The notes under the pieces were generated by a model. It did not search any database, had not been told where the DNA came from, and saw nothing but the letters and a program-made list of their open reading frames with translations. From assembly GCA_002842145.1 (NCBI GenBank), contig PHCF01000001.1:18903-82902 (forward strand): 64,000 bases of DNA, read 5' to 3'. Source of the DNA: Betaproteobacteria bacterium HGW-Betaproteobacteria-6 (GTDB lineage Bacteria > Pseudomonadota > Gammaproteobacteria > Burkholderiales > Rhodocyclaceae). The translations under genes were made by a program, and so were the position numbers. Positions 16,669-27,558 of the stretch are shown piece after piece; positions within the stretch are counted from its first letter, which is position 1; each line of letters begins with the position of its first letter.

Positions 16669-18081
16669 CTAGAGCTGTTGGCTGATCAGTTGCCCCAATG
16701 TCGCCATGGCGGCATCCAAGCGACCGGAGTCCGGATGTCCGAAGTTGAGTCGCAGGTGATGGCTGAATTCTCGTTTGGCCGAGAAGATGGGGCCCGGGGC
16801 GATACTGATGCCTTCGCCAAGTGCCTGCTGATGCAACAACAACGTATCGACTTTGGATGGCAACTCCAGCCAGAGGAAATAACCCCCCTGCGGCCGGGCC
16901 AGTTTCGTTCCGGGCGGGAAGTAACGCTCAATGGCTTGAACGAGTGCGACCTCCTGCGCGGCAAGCCTATTCCGCAAATGGCGGAGATGGTTTTCGTAGC
17001 CGCCATGCTTGAGGTAGTCAGCAACGGCAATCTGAACGGGGATGGTTGTTGCCAGACTCAACGAGAGTTTTTGCCGTTGGATATCGCGCGCATAACGCCC
17101 CGCTGCCACCCAGCCGAGACGGTAGCCAGGCGCCAGACTCTTCGAGAACGAAGAGACATGCATGACCAGGCCGGTCCGGTCCTCTGCCTTGCTACAAAGA
17201 GGTGCCTGTTGGCAAAAATACAGTTCGTTGTATACATCGTCCTCAATGAGCGGAACGTCGTGGCGTCCGAGCAGTTCCAGCAAGGCCATTTTGTTCTCAT
17301 CCGATACCCTGCTGCCTGTCGGATTGGCGAAGTTGAGCATGAACAGGCAGGTCTTGATGGGGTGGTGCCGTAGGGCATCCTCCAAGGCTGACAAACTGAC
17401 CCCTTCTCGGGGATGACTCGGGATTTCGATGACCTTGAGGCCCAGGCGTTCACTTGCCTGCAAGCCGGCGTAAAAAGTGGGTGATTCGATGGCGATCAGA
17501 TCGCCGGGGCGGGTGACTGCCTGGAGGCATAAGTTGAGTCCCTCCATGGCGCCAGAGGTGATGACGATTTCCTGCGGGGAGACATTCGCTCCTTGCGCCA
17601 GGTAGCGTAAAGCCAATTGACGGCGTAATTCTTCGTTGCCAGGGGGCAGGTCCGTTACCGTTGCCAACGGGTCAAACTTGCGCGCTGCCTGGGCGAGATA
17701 GCGTCCGAGCTTGTCGAGCGGGAACAGATAGGGGCTGGGAAAGCTGGAGCCGAGCGGTACAACAGAAGGGTCGCGAACGCTATCCAGTATCTGGAAAATG
17801 AAATCGCTGACCCGAAGATCAGTGGAGCCGCCGACCGGGTGCGTCATTTCAGGCTCTGGTAAGTTTTGCCCCAAACGAGCCCGCACGAAATAGCCTGATT
17901 TCGGCCGTGCTTCTATCAGTCCTCGGCTCTCCAGCAGGTAATACGCCTGAGTGACGGTTATCGGGCTTATGTCGTGAATTCGACACGCATTTCGAACGGA
18001 TGGAAGTTTTTCACCTGGGCGCAGAACGCCCTCAAGAATCAGCTTTTCGGTTTGGTCGGCAAGCTCTTGGTAGCGGCTCAT
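16669..18081 (-). CDS. MocR-type regulator: GntR HTH fused to class I aminotransferase fold
   Basis: GVLRPGEKLPSVRNACRIHDISPITVTQAYYLLESRGLIEARPKSGYFV plus NFANPTGSRVS and SFSKSLAPGYRLGW. Confidence 0.9.
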   Translation of the reverse strand: MSRYQELADQTEKLILEGVLRPGEKLPSVRNACRIHDISPITVTQAYYLLESRGLIEARPKSGYFVRARLGQNLPEPEMTHPVGGSTDLRVSDFIFQILDSVRDPSVVPLGSSFPSPYLFPLDKLGRYLAQAARKFDPLATVTDLPPGNEELRRQLALRYLAQGANVSPQEIVITSGAMEGLNLCLQAVTRPGDLIAIESPTFYAGLQASERLGLKVIEIPSHPREGVSLSALEDALRHHPIKTCLFMLNFANPTGSRVSDENKMALLELLGRHDVPLIEDDVYNELYFCQQAPLCSKAEDRTGLVMHVSSFSKSLAPGYRLGWVAAGRYARDIQRQKLSLSLATTIPVQIAVADYLKHGGYENHLRHLRNRLAAQEVALVQAIERYFPPGTKLARPQGGYFLWLELPSKVDTLLLHQQALGEGISIAPGPIFSAKREFSHHLRLNFGHPDSGRLDAAMATLGQLISQQL

Positions 18082-18159
18082 GAAGGCATGGTATCAGGCT
18101 GTGTTCCGTGGCGATTGGGTGGGCATCAAGGAACAGGCCGTATTGGACGACCGGGCAAC

Positions 18160-18187
18160 AAAAAACCCCGCACTGGCGGGGTTTTTG
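18160..18187 (-). terminator. Rho-independent terminator downstream of tRNA-Val
   Basis: AAAAAACCCCGCACTGGCGGGGTTTTT. Confidence 0.8.
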
Positions 18188-18219
18188 GGGACTACCGTGG
18201 ATCACGATAGTTGAGAATC

Positions 18220-18295
18220 TGGTGCGTCCTGACGGGCTCGAACCGCCGACATTCTGCGTGTAAGGCAGACGCTCTACCAACTGAGCTAAGAACGC
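18220..18295 (-). tRNA. tRNA-Val (anticodon TAC), CCA encoded
   Basis: Reverse strand GCGTTCTTAGCTCAGTTGGTAGAGCGTCTGCCTTACACGCAGAATGTCGGCGGTTCGAGCCCGTCAGGACGCACCA folds as a cloverleaf. Confidence 0.95.
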
Positions 18296-18433
18296 TTGGG
18301 CGCGCATTATAACGAATTAAGCGCGTTGCGCCAGTGTTCCGGATGAGGTTGAGCTGTTTGGCGCTTCGCCCGGGCGTGTGGAAATCGTTGTGCGGCGAGA
18401 GAACTTCGTTATTTGTTGGTAATCTACGAGTCG

Positions 18434-19807
18434 ATGCCCGCCAATTCTCCAGTTCAATTTACCTTGCCCGCCCTGGCTGGCTTGAAACTCTCCGAATTGA
18501 TCTCGGCGCTCAGTCACGCGCTCGACATTACCGAAGGGCAGCCGGAAGGCCACTGCGTGCGTTGTTGCTGGATCGGCATGCACATAGGCCGTCGCCTCGG
18601 TCTCGGTGACGACGATCTGTGGAGTCTCTACTACACCTTGCTGCTCAAGGATCTGGGCTGCAGCAGCAACGCGGCGCGCATCTGCGAGCTGTACCTGACC
18701 GACGACCTGAGCTTCAAGCGCGATTTCAAGAAGGTCGGCGACAGCCTGCCCAGGGTGCTTCAGTTCGTGCTCAGCCATACCGGGCTCAGGGCGCCGCTGG
18801 CCGAACGTTTCCGCAGCGTCATGACGATCATGCGCGATGGCGAACAGATCGCCACCGAGCTGATCGCCACGCGCTGCCAGCGCGGTGCCGAAATTGCCCG
18901 CCTGCTGCGTTTTCCCGAAAGCGTCTCGGCTGGCATCTACAGTCTGGACGAGCATTTCAACGGTCAGGGCAAGCCGCAGGGCCTGGCCGGCGAGGCGATA
19001 CCGCTCTATTCGCGGATAGCGCTGCTGGCTCAGGTGATCGATGTCTTTCATACCTCCGGCGGCCCGCTGGCGGCTTTCGACGAGGTTCGGCAGCGCGCCG
19101 GTGGCTGGTTCGATCCCGATCTGGTGGCGGCATTTGAGCAATTGGAGGGCGATGACGCCTTCTGGAAAATCCTGGCTTCACCCGATGTCATGATGGCGGT
19201 GCTGGCACTTGAGCCGGCCGGTCATGTCGTGGCGCTCGATGATGATTATCTCGACGACATCGCCGCCGCCTTCGGGCAGGTCGTTGACTCGAAGAGCCCC
19301 TATACCAGCGGGCACAGCACACGGGTTGCGCTTTACGCCGACTTGATCGCCGAAGCGCTGGGCTTGGCGGCGGACCGTCGGCGCTGGCTGAAGCGGGGCG
19401 CGCTGCTCCACGACGTCGGCAAGCTCGGTGTCAGCAACAGCGTGCTCGACAAGCCCGGCAAGCTCGACGATGAGGAGTGGGAGGCGGTCAAGGCGCACGC
19501 CATGTACACCGAGACAATCCTCTCGCGCATCGACGCTTTTACCGAGCTGGCGCAGGTGTCGGCCGCCCACCACGAGCGCTTCGACGGCAAGGGCTATCCG
19601 CGCGGCGTGACCGCGAAAGATATCTGCCTCGAAACGCGGATCATCACGACGGCCGATATTTTCGACGCGATCACCGCCGAACGCCCGTATCGCGGCGCTG
19701 TGCCGATTCCCAAGACGCTGGAAATCATGGCCGAGAATGTTGGCACGGCCATCGACGCGAAATGTTTTGACGCGCTGAAACAGGCACTTGCCCGCCTGCC
19801 GGCCTGA
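18434..19807 (+). CDS. HD-GYP domain protein (putative c-di-GMP phosphodiesterase)
   Basis: SGHSTRVALYADLIAEALG...LLHDVGKLGVSNSVLDKPGKLDDEEW...AAHHERFDGKGYPRG. Confidence 0.85.
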   Translation: MPANSPVQFTLPALAGLKLSELISALSHALDITEGQPEGHCVRCCWIGMHIGRRLGLGDDDLWSLYYTLLLKDLGCSSNAARICELYLTDDLSFKRDFKKVGDSLPRVLQFVLSHTGLRAPLAERFRSVMTIMRDGEQIATELIATRCQRGAEIARLLRFPESVSAGIYSLDEHFNGQGKPQGLAGEAIPLYSRIALLAQVIDVFHTSGGPLAAFDEVRQRAGGWFDPDLVAAFEQLEGDDAFWKILASPDVMMAVLALEPAGHVVALDDDYLDDIAAAFGQVVDSKSPYTSGHSTRVALYADLIAEALGLAADRRRWLKRGALLHDVGKLGVSNSVLDKPGKLDDEEWEAVKAHAMYTETILSRIDAFTELAQVSAAHHERFDGKGYPRGVTAKDICLETRIITTADIFDAITAERPYRGAVPIPKTLEIMAENVGTAIDAKCFDALKQALARLPA

Positions 19808-19864
19808 ATCCCCCGTAAAATACGCCCTTTGTTTGCCGGCCCGTCCGGATAAGGTTTCCATCGC

Positions 19865-21196
19865 ATGACTATTCAGCAAAAAGTGCCGACCGTCGGCTTC
19901 GTTTCCCTCGGCTGCCCGAAGGCTTCTTCCGATGCCGAGCGCATCCTGACCAAGCTGCGCGCCGAAGGCTACGAGATTTCGCCGAGCTACGACAATTCCG
20001 ACCTGGTGATCGTCAATACCTGCGGCTTCATCGACGCCGCCGTCGAGGAGTCGCTCGATGCCATCGGCGAAGCCTTGAACGAGAACGGCAAGGTCATCGT
20101 CACCGGCTGCCTCGGCGCCAAGGGCGATATCGTGCAATCGACGCACCCGGCCGTGCTCGCCGTCACCGGCCCGCATGCGGCCGATGAGGTCATGGGCTAC
20201 GTGCACACGCACCTGCCCAAGCCGCACGACCCGTATTCCGACCTGGTGCCGCCGCAGGGCGTGCGCCTGACGCCGGACCACTTTGCCTACCTGAAGATTT
20301 CCGAAGGCTGCAACCACAGCTGCACCTTCTGCATCATCCCGTCGCTGCGCGGCCCGCTCGTTTCCCGCCCGGTCGGCGATGTGCTGGCCGAAGCTGAAAA
20401 CCTGGCCCGGGCCGGCGTCAAGGAGATTCTGGTTATTTCGCAGGACACCAGCGCCTACGGCGTCGATCTCAAGTACCGCACGGCCTTCTGGGGCGGAAAG
20501 CCGGTCAAGTCCCGCCTCAAGGAGTTGTGCGAGGCGCTGGCCAGCTTCGGCATCTGGGTCCGCCTGCATTACGTTTACCCGTACCCCTCGGTCGATGACG
20601 TTATCCCGCTGATGGCCGAAGGCAAGATCCTGCCTTACCTCGACGTGCCTTTCCAGCACGCCAGCCCGACCATTTTGAAAGCGATGAAGCGCCCGGCCTC
20701 GGCCGAAAACACGCTGGAACGCATTGCCAAGTGGCGGGAGATCTGCCCGGAAATCGTCATCCGCTCGACCTTCATCACCGGCTTCCCCGGCGAGACCGAC
20801 GAGGATTTCGATCAACTGATCCAGTTCCTCGAGGATGCAAAACTCGATCGCGTCGGCGCTTTTGCCTATTCGCCGGTCGAAGGGGCCAAGGCCAACGAAC
20901 TGGGCGAACTGCTGCCCGAGGACGTGCGCGAAGATCGCCGGCGCTGGCTGATGCAGGTCCAGGAAGATATTTCCGCCGCCAAGCTCGAAGCCAAGATCGA
21001 CACGGTCATTCAGGTGCTGGTCGACGCTGTTGATGAGGAAGGCACGATTGCCCGTTCCAAGGCCGACGCGCCGGAAATCGATGGCGTGGTGTACATCGAT
21101 GGTCACTTCGACGCCCAGCCCGGCGATTTCATGCAGGTCAAGGTCATCGACGCCGACCACCACGACTTGTACGCCCAGCCGGTCGGGCAGGGCTAA
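19865..21196 (+). CDS. rimO: Ribosomal protein S12 methylthiotransferase RimO
   Basis: [18 protein letters not shown]; radical [18 protein letters not shown]. Confidence 0.95.
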   Translation: MTIQQKVPTVGFVSLGCPKASSDAERILTKLRAEGYEISPSYDNSDLVIVNTCGFIDAAVEESLDAIGEALNENGKVIVTGCLGAKGDIVQSTHPAVLAVTGPHAADEVMGYVHTHLPKPHDPYSDLVPPQGVRLTPDHFAYLKISEGCNHSCTFCIIPSLRGPLVSRPVGDVLAEAENLARAGVKEILVISQDTSAYGVDLKYRTAFWGGKPVKSRLKELCEALASFGIWVRLHYVYPYPSVDDVIPLMAEGKILPYLDVPFQHASPTILKAMKRPASAENTLERIAKWREICPEIVIRSTFITGFPGETDEDFDQLIQFLEDAKLDRVGAFAYSPVEGAKANELGELLPEDVREDRRRWLMQVQEDISAAKLEAKIDTVIQVLVDAVDEEGTIARSKADAPEIDGVVYIDGHFDAQPGDFMQVKVIDADHHDLYAQPVGQG

Positions 21197-21202
21197 ACTG
21201 CC

Positions 21203-22069
21203 GTGGCCCGGCCGCGTCTCGGTATCGCGCTCGGTTCCGGCTCGGCGCGTGGCTGGGCTCACATCGGCGTGTTGCGCGCCCTGCAGGAGGCCGGCATCGA
21301 GCCGGACGTCGTGTGCGGCACCTCGATCGGTGCCTTTGTCGGTGCCGCCTACGCCTCGGGCGATCTCGACAAGCTCGAGTCCTGGGTGGGCGGACTGAGC
21401 CGGAGCGATGTGCTCGGCTTCTTCGATGTCAGCCTGACGGGCGGGTTGATCAAGGGCGCAAAGTTGCTCGACTTTGCCTCGACCTCCTTCCTTGACAACA
21501 CCTTTGCCGATCTCGACCGGCCCTTTGCCTGCGTTGCCACTGACCTGGCTACGGGGCGCGAAATCTGGTTGCGCGAGGGATCGGTCGCCGACGCGGTACG
21601 TGCCTCGATCGCGCTGCCCGGTCTGTTTTCACCGCAATTGCTCGACGAGCGTTTCCTGGTCGATGGCGGCCTGGTCAATCCAGTGCCGGTTTCGCTGTGT
21701 CGGGTGCTTGAGGCCGAAGTGGTGATCGCCGTCGATCTCGGCATGGACATGCTGACCACGCTGCAGCGCCGCAACGGCAAGCCGGCGGCAGACGGTGGCG
21801 GCTGGCGCAATGCCGTCGGTCGCTGGTTTGGCGGCGGCGAGGCGACGCCGGTCCTGCCTTCGCTGGCCGATGTGGTGAGCAACAGCATCGCCATCATGCA
21901 GGGCCGTATCTCGCGTTCGCGCCTGGCTGGTGAGCCGGCCGACGTGCTCATCACGCCGCGTCTCGGGCAACTCAACCTGCTCGACTACCATCGTGCCGGC
22001 GAAGCCATTGCCGCCGGGCGCAAGGCTGCTGAACACATGCTGCCGCTCCTCCACTCCCTGCTCGATTGA
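21203..22069 (+). CDS. Patatin-like phospholipase (RssA-like)
   Basis: GSGSARGWAHIGVLRAL; GTSIGAFVGA; DGGLVNPVPV; GTG/ATG start uncertain. Confidence 0.85.
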   Translation: MARPRLGIALGSGSARGWAHIGVLRALQEAGIEPDVVCGTSIGAFVGAAYASGDLDKLESWVGGLSRSDVLGFFDVSLTGGLIKGAKLLDFASTSFLDNTFADLDRPFACVATDLATGREIWLREGSVADAVRASIALPGLFSPQLLDERFLVDGGLVNPVPVSLCRVLEAEVVIAVDLGMDMLTTLQRRNGKPAADGGGWRNAVGRWFGGGEATPVLPSLADVVSNSIAIMQGRISRSRLAGEPADVLITPRLGQLNLLDYHRAGEAIAAGRKAAEHMLPLLHSLLD

Positions 22070-22076
22070 CGACGCC

Positions 22077-23468
22077 ATGCCTGATTCCCTGATCGCTCGC
22101 CTCGTTGCGCTGGTCGGACCGGCCCAGGTGCTGACCGAGCCGGCCGACATGGCGCCCTTCGTCACCGACTGGCGCGGCCGTTATCGCGGCGCCGCGCAAT
22201 GCGTCGTTCGTCCCGGCAATAGCACCGAGGTGGCGGCGGTCGTCAAAGCCTGTGCCGAAGCCGGTGTGGCCATCGTCCCGCAGGGCGGCAACACCAGCCT
22301 GTGCGGCGCGGCAACGCCGGACGACTCAGGCGGCGCGGTGGTCGTCAGTTTGAGCCGTCTCAATCGCATTCTTACGGTCGACCGGGAAAACAGCACGATT
22401 TCAGTCGAGGCCGGCTGTACGCTGGCCGCTGTCCAGGAGGCTGCGCGCGCCGCCGACCGGCTCTTTCCGCTGGCCCTGGCGTCGGAAGGGACGTGCCAGA
22501 TCGGTGGCAACCTGTCGACCAATGCGGGGGGGGTCCAGGTTCTGCGTTATGGCAACACCCGCGAACTGACGCTCGGCCTTGAGGTGGTCCTGCCTAACGG
22601 CGACATCTGGAACGGCCTGCGCGGTCTGCGCAAGGACAACACCGGCTACGATCTCAAACAGCTATTTATCGGCGCCGAAGGCACGCTGGGCATCATCACT
22701 GGCGCCGTGCTCAAGCTTTTTCCGCTGCCCAAAAGGCTGCTTACCTGCTGGCTGAACGTCGTTTCGCCGGCTGCTGCGGTCGACCTGCTGAATTCGGCAA
22801 AAACCGATTTTGACGCGCAACTGACGGCCTTCGAGCTGGTTTCGGAAACGGCGCTCGGGCTGGTCCTCGAGCACATTCCCGATACGATGCGGCCGTGCGA
22901 ACCCTCGCCATGGTACGTCCTGGCCGAGTTTTCAGATGCCGAGCCGGCCGCCGTCGAAGCCTGGCTGGCCGGGCGAATCGATAGCGGAGACGTCTCCGAC
23001 GGCGTCGTCGCCCAGTCGGAAACCCAGGCCAAAAAGCTGTGGGCGCTGCGCGAGAGCATTTCGGAGGCGCAGAAGATCGAGGGCATCAGCATCAAGCACG
23101 ACATTTCAGTGCCGGTGTCGCGTATTCCCGAATTTCTGGCGACGGCGGATGCGGCGCTGGCCAGCGCGTTTCCCGGTATCCGCGTGGTTGCCTTTGGCCA
23201 TGTCGGCGACGGCAATCTGCATTACAACCTGTCGCAGGCCGATGCCCACGATAACGCCGCTTTCCTCGCCAGCGAGTCCGAGGTGCATCGTATCGTTCAT
23301 GATGCGGTGCACGCCCTGAACGGTTCGATTTCGGCAGAACACGGCATCGGCCAGCTCAAGCGCGAGGAGATCCTGCGTTACAAGAGCGCTGTCGACGTGG
23401 CGCTCATGCATTCGCTCAAGCAGGCGCTCGATCCGCGCGGCCTGATGAATCCCGGCAAGGTGCTTTGA
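22077..23468 (+). CDS. FAD-linked oxidase (GlcD / D-2-hydroxyacid dehydrogenase-like)
   Basis: VVPQGGNTSLCGAATP; GTCQIGGNLSTNAGGVQVLRYGNTRELTLGLEVVLPNG; SAEHGIGQLKR. Confidence 0.88.
   Translation: MPDSLIARLVALVGPAQVLTEPADMAPFVTDWRGRYRGAAQCVVRPGNSTEVAAVVKACAEAGVAIVPQGGNTSLCGAATPDDSGGAVVVSLSRLNRILTVDRENSTISVEAGCTLAAVQEAARAADRLFPLALASEGTCQIGGNLSTNAGGVQVLRYGNTRELTLGLEVVLPNGDIWNGLRGLRKDNTGYDLKQLFIGAEGTLGIITGAVLKLFPLPKRLLTCWLNVVSPAAAVDLLNSAKTDFDAQLTAFELVSETALGLVLEHIPDTMRPCEPSPWYVLAEFSDAEPAAVEAWLAGRIDSGDVSDGVVAQSETQAKKLWALRESISEAQKIEGISIKHDISVPVSRIPEFLATADAALASAFPGIRVVAFGHVGDGNLHYNLSQADAHDNAAFLASESEVHRIVHDAVHALNGSISAEHGIGQLKREEILRYKSAVDVALMHSLKQALDPRGLMNPGKVL
22371..22404 (+). repeat. Dispersed motif (in CDS, variant GGTCGACCGG)
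   Basis: CTTACGGTCGACCGGGAAAACAGCACGATTTCAG. Confidence 0.55.
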
Positions 23469-24815
23469 TCAGAGCTCGGTGAGTTCGAAGGGCAGCGTGA
23501 AGCTGAAGCAACTGCCGACGCCGACCTCGCTTTCGATTTTGAGCGTGCCACCCAACAGTTGAATCAGTCTGCGGGCAATCGGAATGCCGATGCCGGTGCC
23601 GCCATGGCGGCGGATTATCGAGCTGTCGACCTGGACGAACAGTCCGTTGAGGGTGCTGATCTTCTCGGCCGGGATGCCCGGGCCGGTGTCGCTTACGGCG
23701 AATTCGATGGCGATGGTTTTTTCTGCAAGGCTGTGGATTTTTGCCGACACGGTGATGCTGCCACGCTCGGTGAATTTGATGGCGTTGCCGATCAATTGGG
23801 CAAACGCCTGCTGCAGCAGGGAAATATCGCCCTTGACGATGGGTGGCAGGTCAGCAGCAAAGCGCTCCAGCAAGTCGAGTCCCTTGCTCATGCTCGGTTT
23901 GAAATAAGTGGCGAGCAGCGTATTGCCAAAGTCGTTTATGGCGAAAGGTGTCGGAATTGCCTTGATGTGCCCGGCCTCGAGTGCCGAAAGCTGGATCAGG
24001 TCGTTGATCAGCGCCATCAGGTCCTCGGCCGAGTCGCGCAAGGGCTTGAGCAACTCTTGTTGGGTTTCGCTGAGGGGTTCCTGCTCAAGCAATTCCGAAA
24101 AGCCGAGAATGCCGTTCATCGGCGTACGCAATTCGTGGCTGATGTTGGCCAGGAACTCGGTTTTGGCCCGGTTCGAGCATTCGGCTACTTCGCTGGCTTG
24201 GGCCAGTTCTTTGAGCAGGCCATCTTTTTCATGCTCAAGCCGGAAGGTGTCCTGCAGTGCGCTGTGGAAAAAATCGGCGCTGCGCGTCACCGCCAGCAGG
24301 AGGATCAGCGACATGGCGGTGAAGGCGATGTGCAACGGGTCGTTGCCGAGTGTGCCGAAAGCCACGGCGAGGGCGACTGGGATCGCGTAGCAGCGGAAGA
24401 TGAAACGGTCGGCCGCCAGGATCGGTACGGCGCCGGCGACCATGCCGGACATGACCAGGCCGGTCAGCAGTTGTAGATGGGTGTTGCCTTGCAACATCAG
24501 CAGCAAGGCGCCGCCAGCCCAGACGGCGCCCGCTCCGCACGCGCTGAGCAGGGCGCGCTGCCGCCACAAATGGGCGTCGGCCAACTTGTCCGCTGGCCCG
24601 GCGCGCCGATAGCTGACGGCCTGGCTGATGCGCAGGCTGGCGATCACGATGGCAGTCAGCCACCAGCCATAAACGGCTGAGTTGTCCACCAGCGAAACGG
24701 CGACCCAGACCAGGATGGTCGAATTGACGATCGAAACAATCTGCCCGAGCAGGACGTTTCGGTAGAGCAGCTCGACCCTGCGGCCGAGTACGAAAGCGTC
24801 AGTCGGCGCTGTCAA
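23469..24815 (-). CDS. Membrane sensor histidine kinase
   Basis: N-terminal TM segments; [23 protein letters not shown]; HATPase [23 protein letters not shown]. Confidence 0.88.
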   Translation of the reverse strand: MTAPTDAFVLGRRVELLYRNVLLGQIVSIVNSTILVWVAVSLVDNSAVYGWWLTAIVIASLRISQAVSYRRAGPADKLADAHLWRQRALLSACGAGAVWAGGALLLMLQGNTHLQLLTGLVMSGMVAGAVPILAADRFIFRCYAIPVALAVAFGTLGNDPLHIAFTAMSLILLLAVTRSADFFHSALQDTFRLEHEKDGLLKELAQASEVAECSNRAKTEFLANISHELRTPMNGILGFSELLEQEPLSETQQELLKPLRDSAEDLMALINDLIQLSALEAGHIKAIPTPFAINDFGNTLLATYFKPSMSKGLDLLERFAADLPPIVKGDISLLQQAFAQLIGNAIKFTERGSITVSAKIHSLAEKTIAIEFAVSDTGPGIPAEKISTLNGLFVQVDSSIIRRHGGTGIGIPIARRLIQLLGGTLKIESEVGVGSCFSFTLPFELTEL

Positions 24816-25690
24816 TGTAGTGCCTTGCCTTCGCTGGCGGCAAACAAGGCGGCGACATCCTCGGCGCTGAAGCGGTAATCGCGGTTGCAGATGTCGTCGC
24901 GGATGACGATTTCGCCGTGTTCGGCGAGGATAGTCTCGGCATCGGCATGGCCCAGGCTACGGATCATGTCGGCGACCTTGTTGCGGTCCTCCGGGCAGTG
25001 ATAGGCCACCGGGCGCGGGTCGTAGAGACGGATGCCCCGTTCGCTCATATCTTCGTGGAAGAGGCGGCCGAGCAGGCTTTCGCTGTCGAGTTCGAGCAAT
25101 TCGGCCGGCTTGACCGTGGCCGCCAGCTGGGTGATGCGCTGCCAGCCATCCTCGTCGTGGTGATCGGCGGCGGGCATTTTTTGCAGGAACAGGCAGGCTG
25201 CAGCCTCCAGACTGCAGGCAGCGAACAGGCGCGACGGTTGCTGCTCGGACTGTTCGAGATAGTGTTCGAAAATCGCCGCGATGCTGTCGCCGACCATCGG
25301 CACGAAGCTCTGATAGGGCTGGCGGGCTTCCGGCATGTCGAGGCTCATCATGAGCTGGCCGCCCTGGTGGGCGCCAAGCAGGTCGGGAACCGGGGCAGCC
25401 AGCACGACCGGGTTGCTGCGTGCCATGCCGCGCATTTGCAGCTGTTCGTTGCAGTCCATGACCAGCAACTGGATCGGGCCATTGCCGCGCAATTGCAGGG
25501 TCAGGCGGCCGGGCTGCTTGAGCTGGCCGGCGATGAGGGCGGTGACGGCAGCCGTCTCGCCTAGCAACTGGGCAACGGTCGGCTGGTAGTCGCGACCGGC
25601 CTGCATCTGCTGCCAGGCGTCGCCGAGATGAACGACGGCGCCGCGAATGTCGAGGCCTTCGAAAATGAAGCGCTGAATGGTGCTGCTCAC
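24812..25690 (-). CDS. hslO: Hsp33 redox-regulated chaperonin
   Basis: [22 protein letters not shown]...[16 protein letters not shown]...[21 protein letters not shown]. Confidence 0.9.
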   Translation of the reverse strand: MSSTIQRFIFEGLDIRGAVVHLGDAWQQMQAGRDYQPTVAQLLGETAAVTALIAGQLKQPGRLTLQLRGNGPIQLLVMDCNEQLQMRGMARSNPVVLAAPVPDLLGAHQGGQLMMSLDMPEARQPYQSFVPMVGDSIAAIFEHYLEQSEQQPSRLFAACSLEAAACLFLQKMPAADHHDEDGWQRITQLAATVKPAELLELDSESLLGRLFHEDMSERGIRLYDPRPVAYHCPEDRNKVADMIRSLGHADAETILAEHGEIVIRDDICNRDYRFSAEDVAALFAASEGKALH

Positions 25691-26031
25691 TTCAGTTTTT
25701 CCGCGTAGTTTTCCGGCGCGAAGCCGACGATGAGCTGGCTGCCGGTGTCGAGTACCGGACGTTTGATCAGGCTCGGGTATTGCGCCATCAATTTGAGGGC
25801 TTTTTGCTCGTCGACCGCGGAACGTTCCTCGTCGCTGAGCTTCTTCCACATCAGGCCGCGCGTGTTGAGCAGCTTTTCCCAGCCGGCTCGGGCGTTCCAG
25901 TCGGGCAGATTGGCCTCGGCGACGCCGGCCTTCTTGTAGTCGATGAATTCGTAGGCGACACCATTTTCAGTCAGCCAGTTCATGGCTTTCTTCATGGTGT
26001 CGCAGTTCTTGATGCCGTAAACCTTGGTCAT
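25687..26031 (-). CDS. ArsC/Spx-like thioredoxin-fold reductase
   Basis: MTKVYGIKNCDTMKKAMNWLTENGVAYEFIDYKKAG. Confidence 0.88.
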   Translation of the reverse strand: MTKVYGIKNCDTMKKAMNWLTENGVAYEFIDYKKAGVAEANLPDWNARAGWEKLLNTRGLMWKKLSDEERSAVDEQKALKLMAQYPSLIKRPVLDTGSQLIVGFAPENYAEKLK

Positions 26032-26081
26032 GACTGCGTATGTTCGTTGCGGAGTGCGAATCATACCAGCCGATGCCGGAC

Positions 26082-27419
26082 CTATCTGAACTCGAAGGCC
26101 TCCTGGTGGAACGCGGCGCGCGACAGGCCGCTGGCCTGTAGTGCCTGGCCCAAAGACCTGCCCCAGGCAGCCGGGCCGCAGAACCAGACGGTGCTGTCAG
26201 GCCGGAGCGTAGAGGCGACTTCCTGCGGCGTAAGCGGGCCGGTGTTGTCGGTCTGGCGGCGGTGCAGGCGGACGCCGGCGGCGTCGCAGAGGGCTTCCAG
26301 ATGTTCGGGGAAATCGCCGGGAGCGGCGTTTGGCGTGCAGTAGAACAGATCGGCAGTAGCTTTCGTTGGCGCCGGGGCGGCTGCCAGTTGCTCGAGGCGG
26401 GCGAGGAAGGGCGTAATGCCAATGCCGCCGGCGACCCAGACCTGATGAGCCGCATTCCCACGGTCAACCGGAATTTTTGGCGAAAAATCAAATGCGCCGT
26501 AGGGGCCTTCGAGGGTGATCGTCTGGCCGGCCTCGATCAAGGCGGGGAGCTGGGCGGTGAAATCACCGAGCGCCTTGATGGCCAGGGTCAGCGTGCCTTC
26601 CTGCGCGTTCCAGGCCGAGGCGATGGTGAACGGGTGGGCACCTTCGCCGCGCGAGCCGAAGTTGGCGAAGAGGAATTGTCCGGCCTTGTGACCGGGCCAG
26701 TTCTTTTCGGGACGGCAGACCATTTCAAGCAATTTGCCGTCGTGCTGGCTGATTGAAACGATCTGGGCCGAGTGCTGGCGCTTGCGGCCGATGCGATTCG
26801 ATAGCGAAAGCAGGGCGGGCACAAGGCCGGCAGCGGCGAGCGCGGCGGTCAGCCAGCCGAGCGGACTTTGCCAGAAAGTCGTCGGCATGAGCATCAGGCC
26901 GTGGAAGGCGCCGGCCAGGAAAACGGCGCCAAAGGCCTTGTGCACCCAGCGGAAATAGCGGTAGGGAATACGTTTGACGAGGGCGACGACGACCAGGGCG
27001 AGCAGGATGTACCCGGCCCATTCGCCGACATCCTTGGCCAGATCGATCCACATGTCGGGTTCGCCACGTGGTCCGCGCGGGCCGCGTGGACCGGTGATCA
27101 GGCCGGCCTTGGACAGATTCTTGGGCAGCCATTCAATCATCCAGTGGGTGAAGACGAGCAAACCGGCGCCGATGCCGATGTTCTTGTGCAGGCGGTAAAG
27201 TTTATCGAGGCCGCCGAAGCGTTGTTCGAGCCAGGGCGAACGCGTGGCGAGCAGGATGCCGGCGCTCATCCACCACAGGGCGAGCAGTCCGGACAGGATG
27301 ATCAGTGGCTTGCGCCAAGCCCAAGGGCCCTCAGGGTTGGCGGCAAGTACGTCGGGCAGCGCGAAAACTCCCCACAGAGTGAGGGGGATGAGGGCCAGGA
27401 AAAGCAGGGGGCGTTTCAT
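26082..27419 (-). CDS. Ferric reductase-like transmembrane protein with FNR-type oxidoreductase domain
   Basis: Multiple TM segments; FLFANFGSRGEGAHPFTIAS; GPYGAFDF; VAGGIGITPFLARLE. Confidence 0.85.
   Translation of the reverse strand: MKRPLLFLALIPLTLWGVFALPDVLAANPEGPWAWRKPLIILSGLLALWWMSAGILLATRSPWLEQRFGGLDKLYRLHKNIGIGAGLLVFTHWMIEWLPKNLSKAGLITGPRGPRGPRGEPDMWIDLAKDVGEWAGYILLALVVVALVKRIPYRYFRWVHKAFGAVFLAGAFHGLMLMPTTFWQSPLGWLTAALAAAGLVPALLSLSNRIGRKRQHSAQIVSISQHDGKLLEMVCRPEKNWPGHKAGQFLFANFGSRGEGAHPFTIASAWNAQEGTLTLAIKALGDFTAQLPALIEAGQTITLEGPYGAFDFSPKIPVDRGNAAHQVWVAGGIGITPFLARLEQLAAAPAPTKATADLFYCTPNAAPGDFPEHLEALCDAAGVRLHRRQTDNTGPLTPQEVASTLRPDSTVWFCGPAAWGRSLGQALQASGLSRAAFHQEAFEFR
26455..26492 (+). 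repeat. Dispersed GGTCAACCGG motif (antisense within CDS)
   Basis: TTCCCACGGTCAACCGGAATTTTTGGCGAAAAATCAAA. Confidence 0.75.
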
Positions 27420-27518
27420 GATGGCAGCGGAATAGTGTTTTGATGACATCAGTCTAGTCCGCAAGTTGCCATCCCGCTGTCAGCAGCGTGTTTCAGGTTG
27501 TAAGCAAATGAAACTGCC

Positions 27519-27558
27519 TTTTCAATTTTGGCCTTTATTTCCGGTTGACCGTGGCAAT
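27519..27558 (-). repeat. Dispersed GGTCAACCGG motif (abuts tex stop)
   Basis: TTTTCAATTTTGGCCTTTATTTCCGGTTGACCGTGGCAAT. Confidence 0.9.

Noticed and set aside
19178-21262. 694-aa minus-strand ORF opposite the HD-GYP gene and rimO
   Set aside because: Shadow ORF of high-GC coding sequence; translation is low-complexity and has no recognisable motif, while rimO on the other strand is clear.
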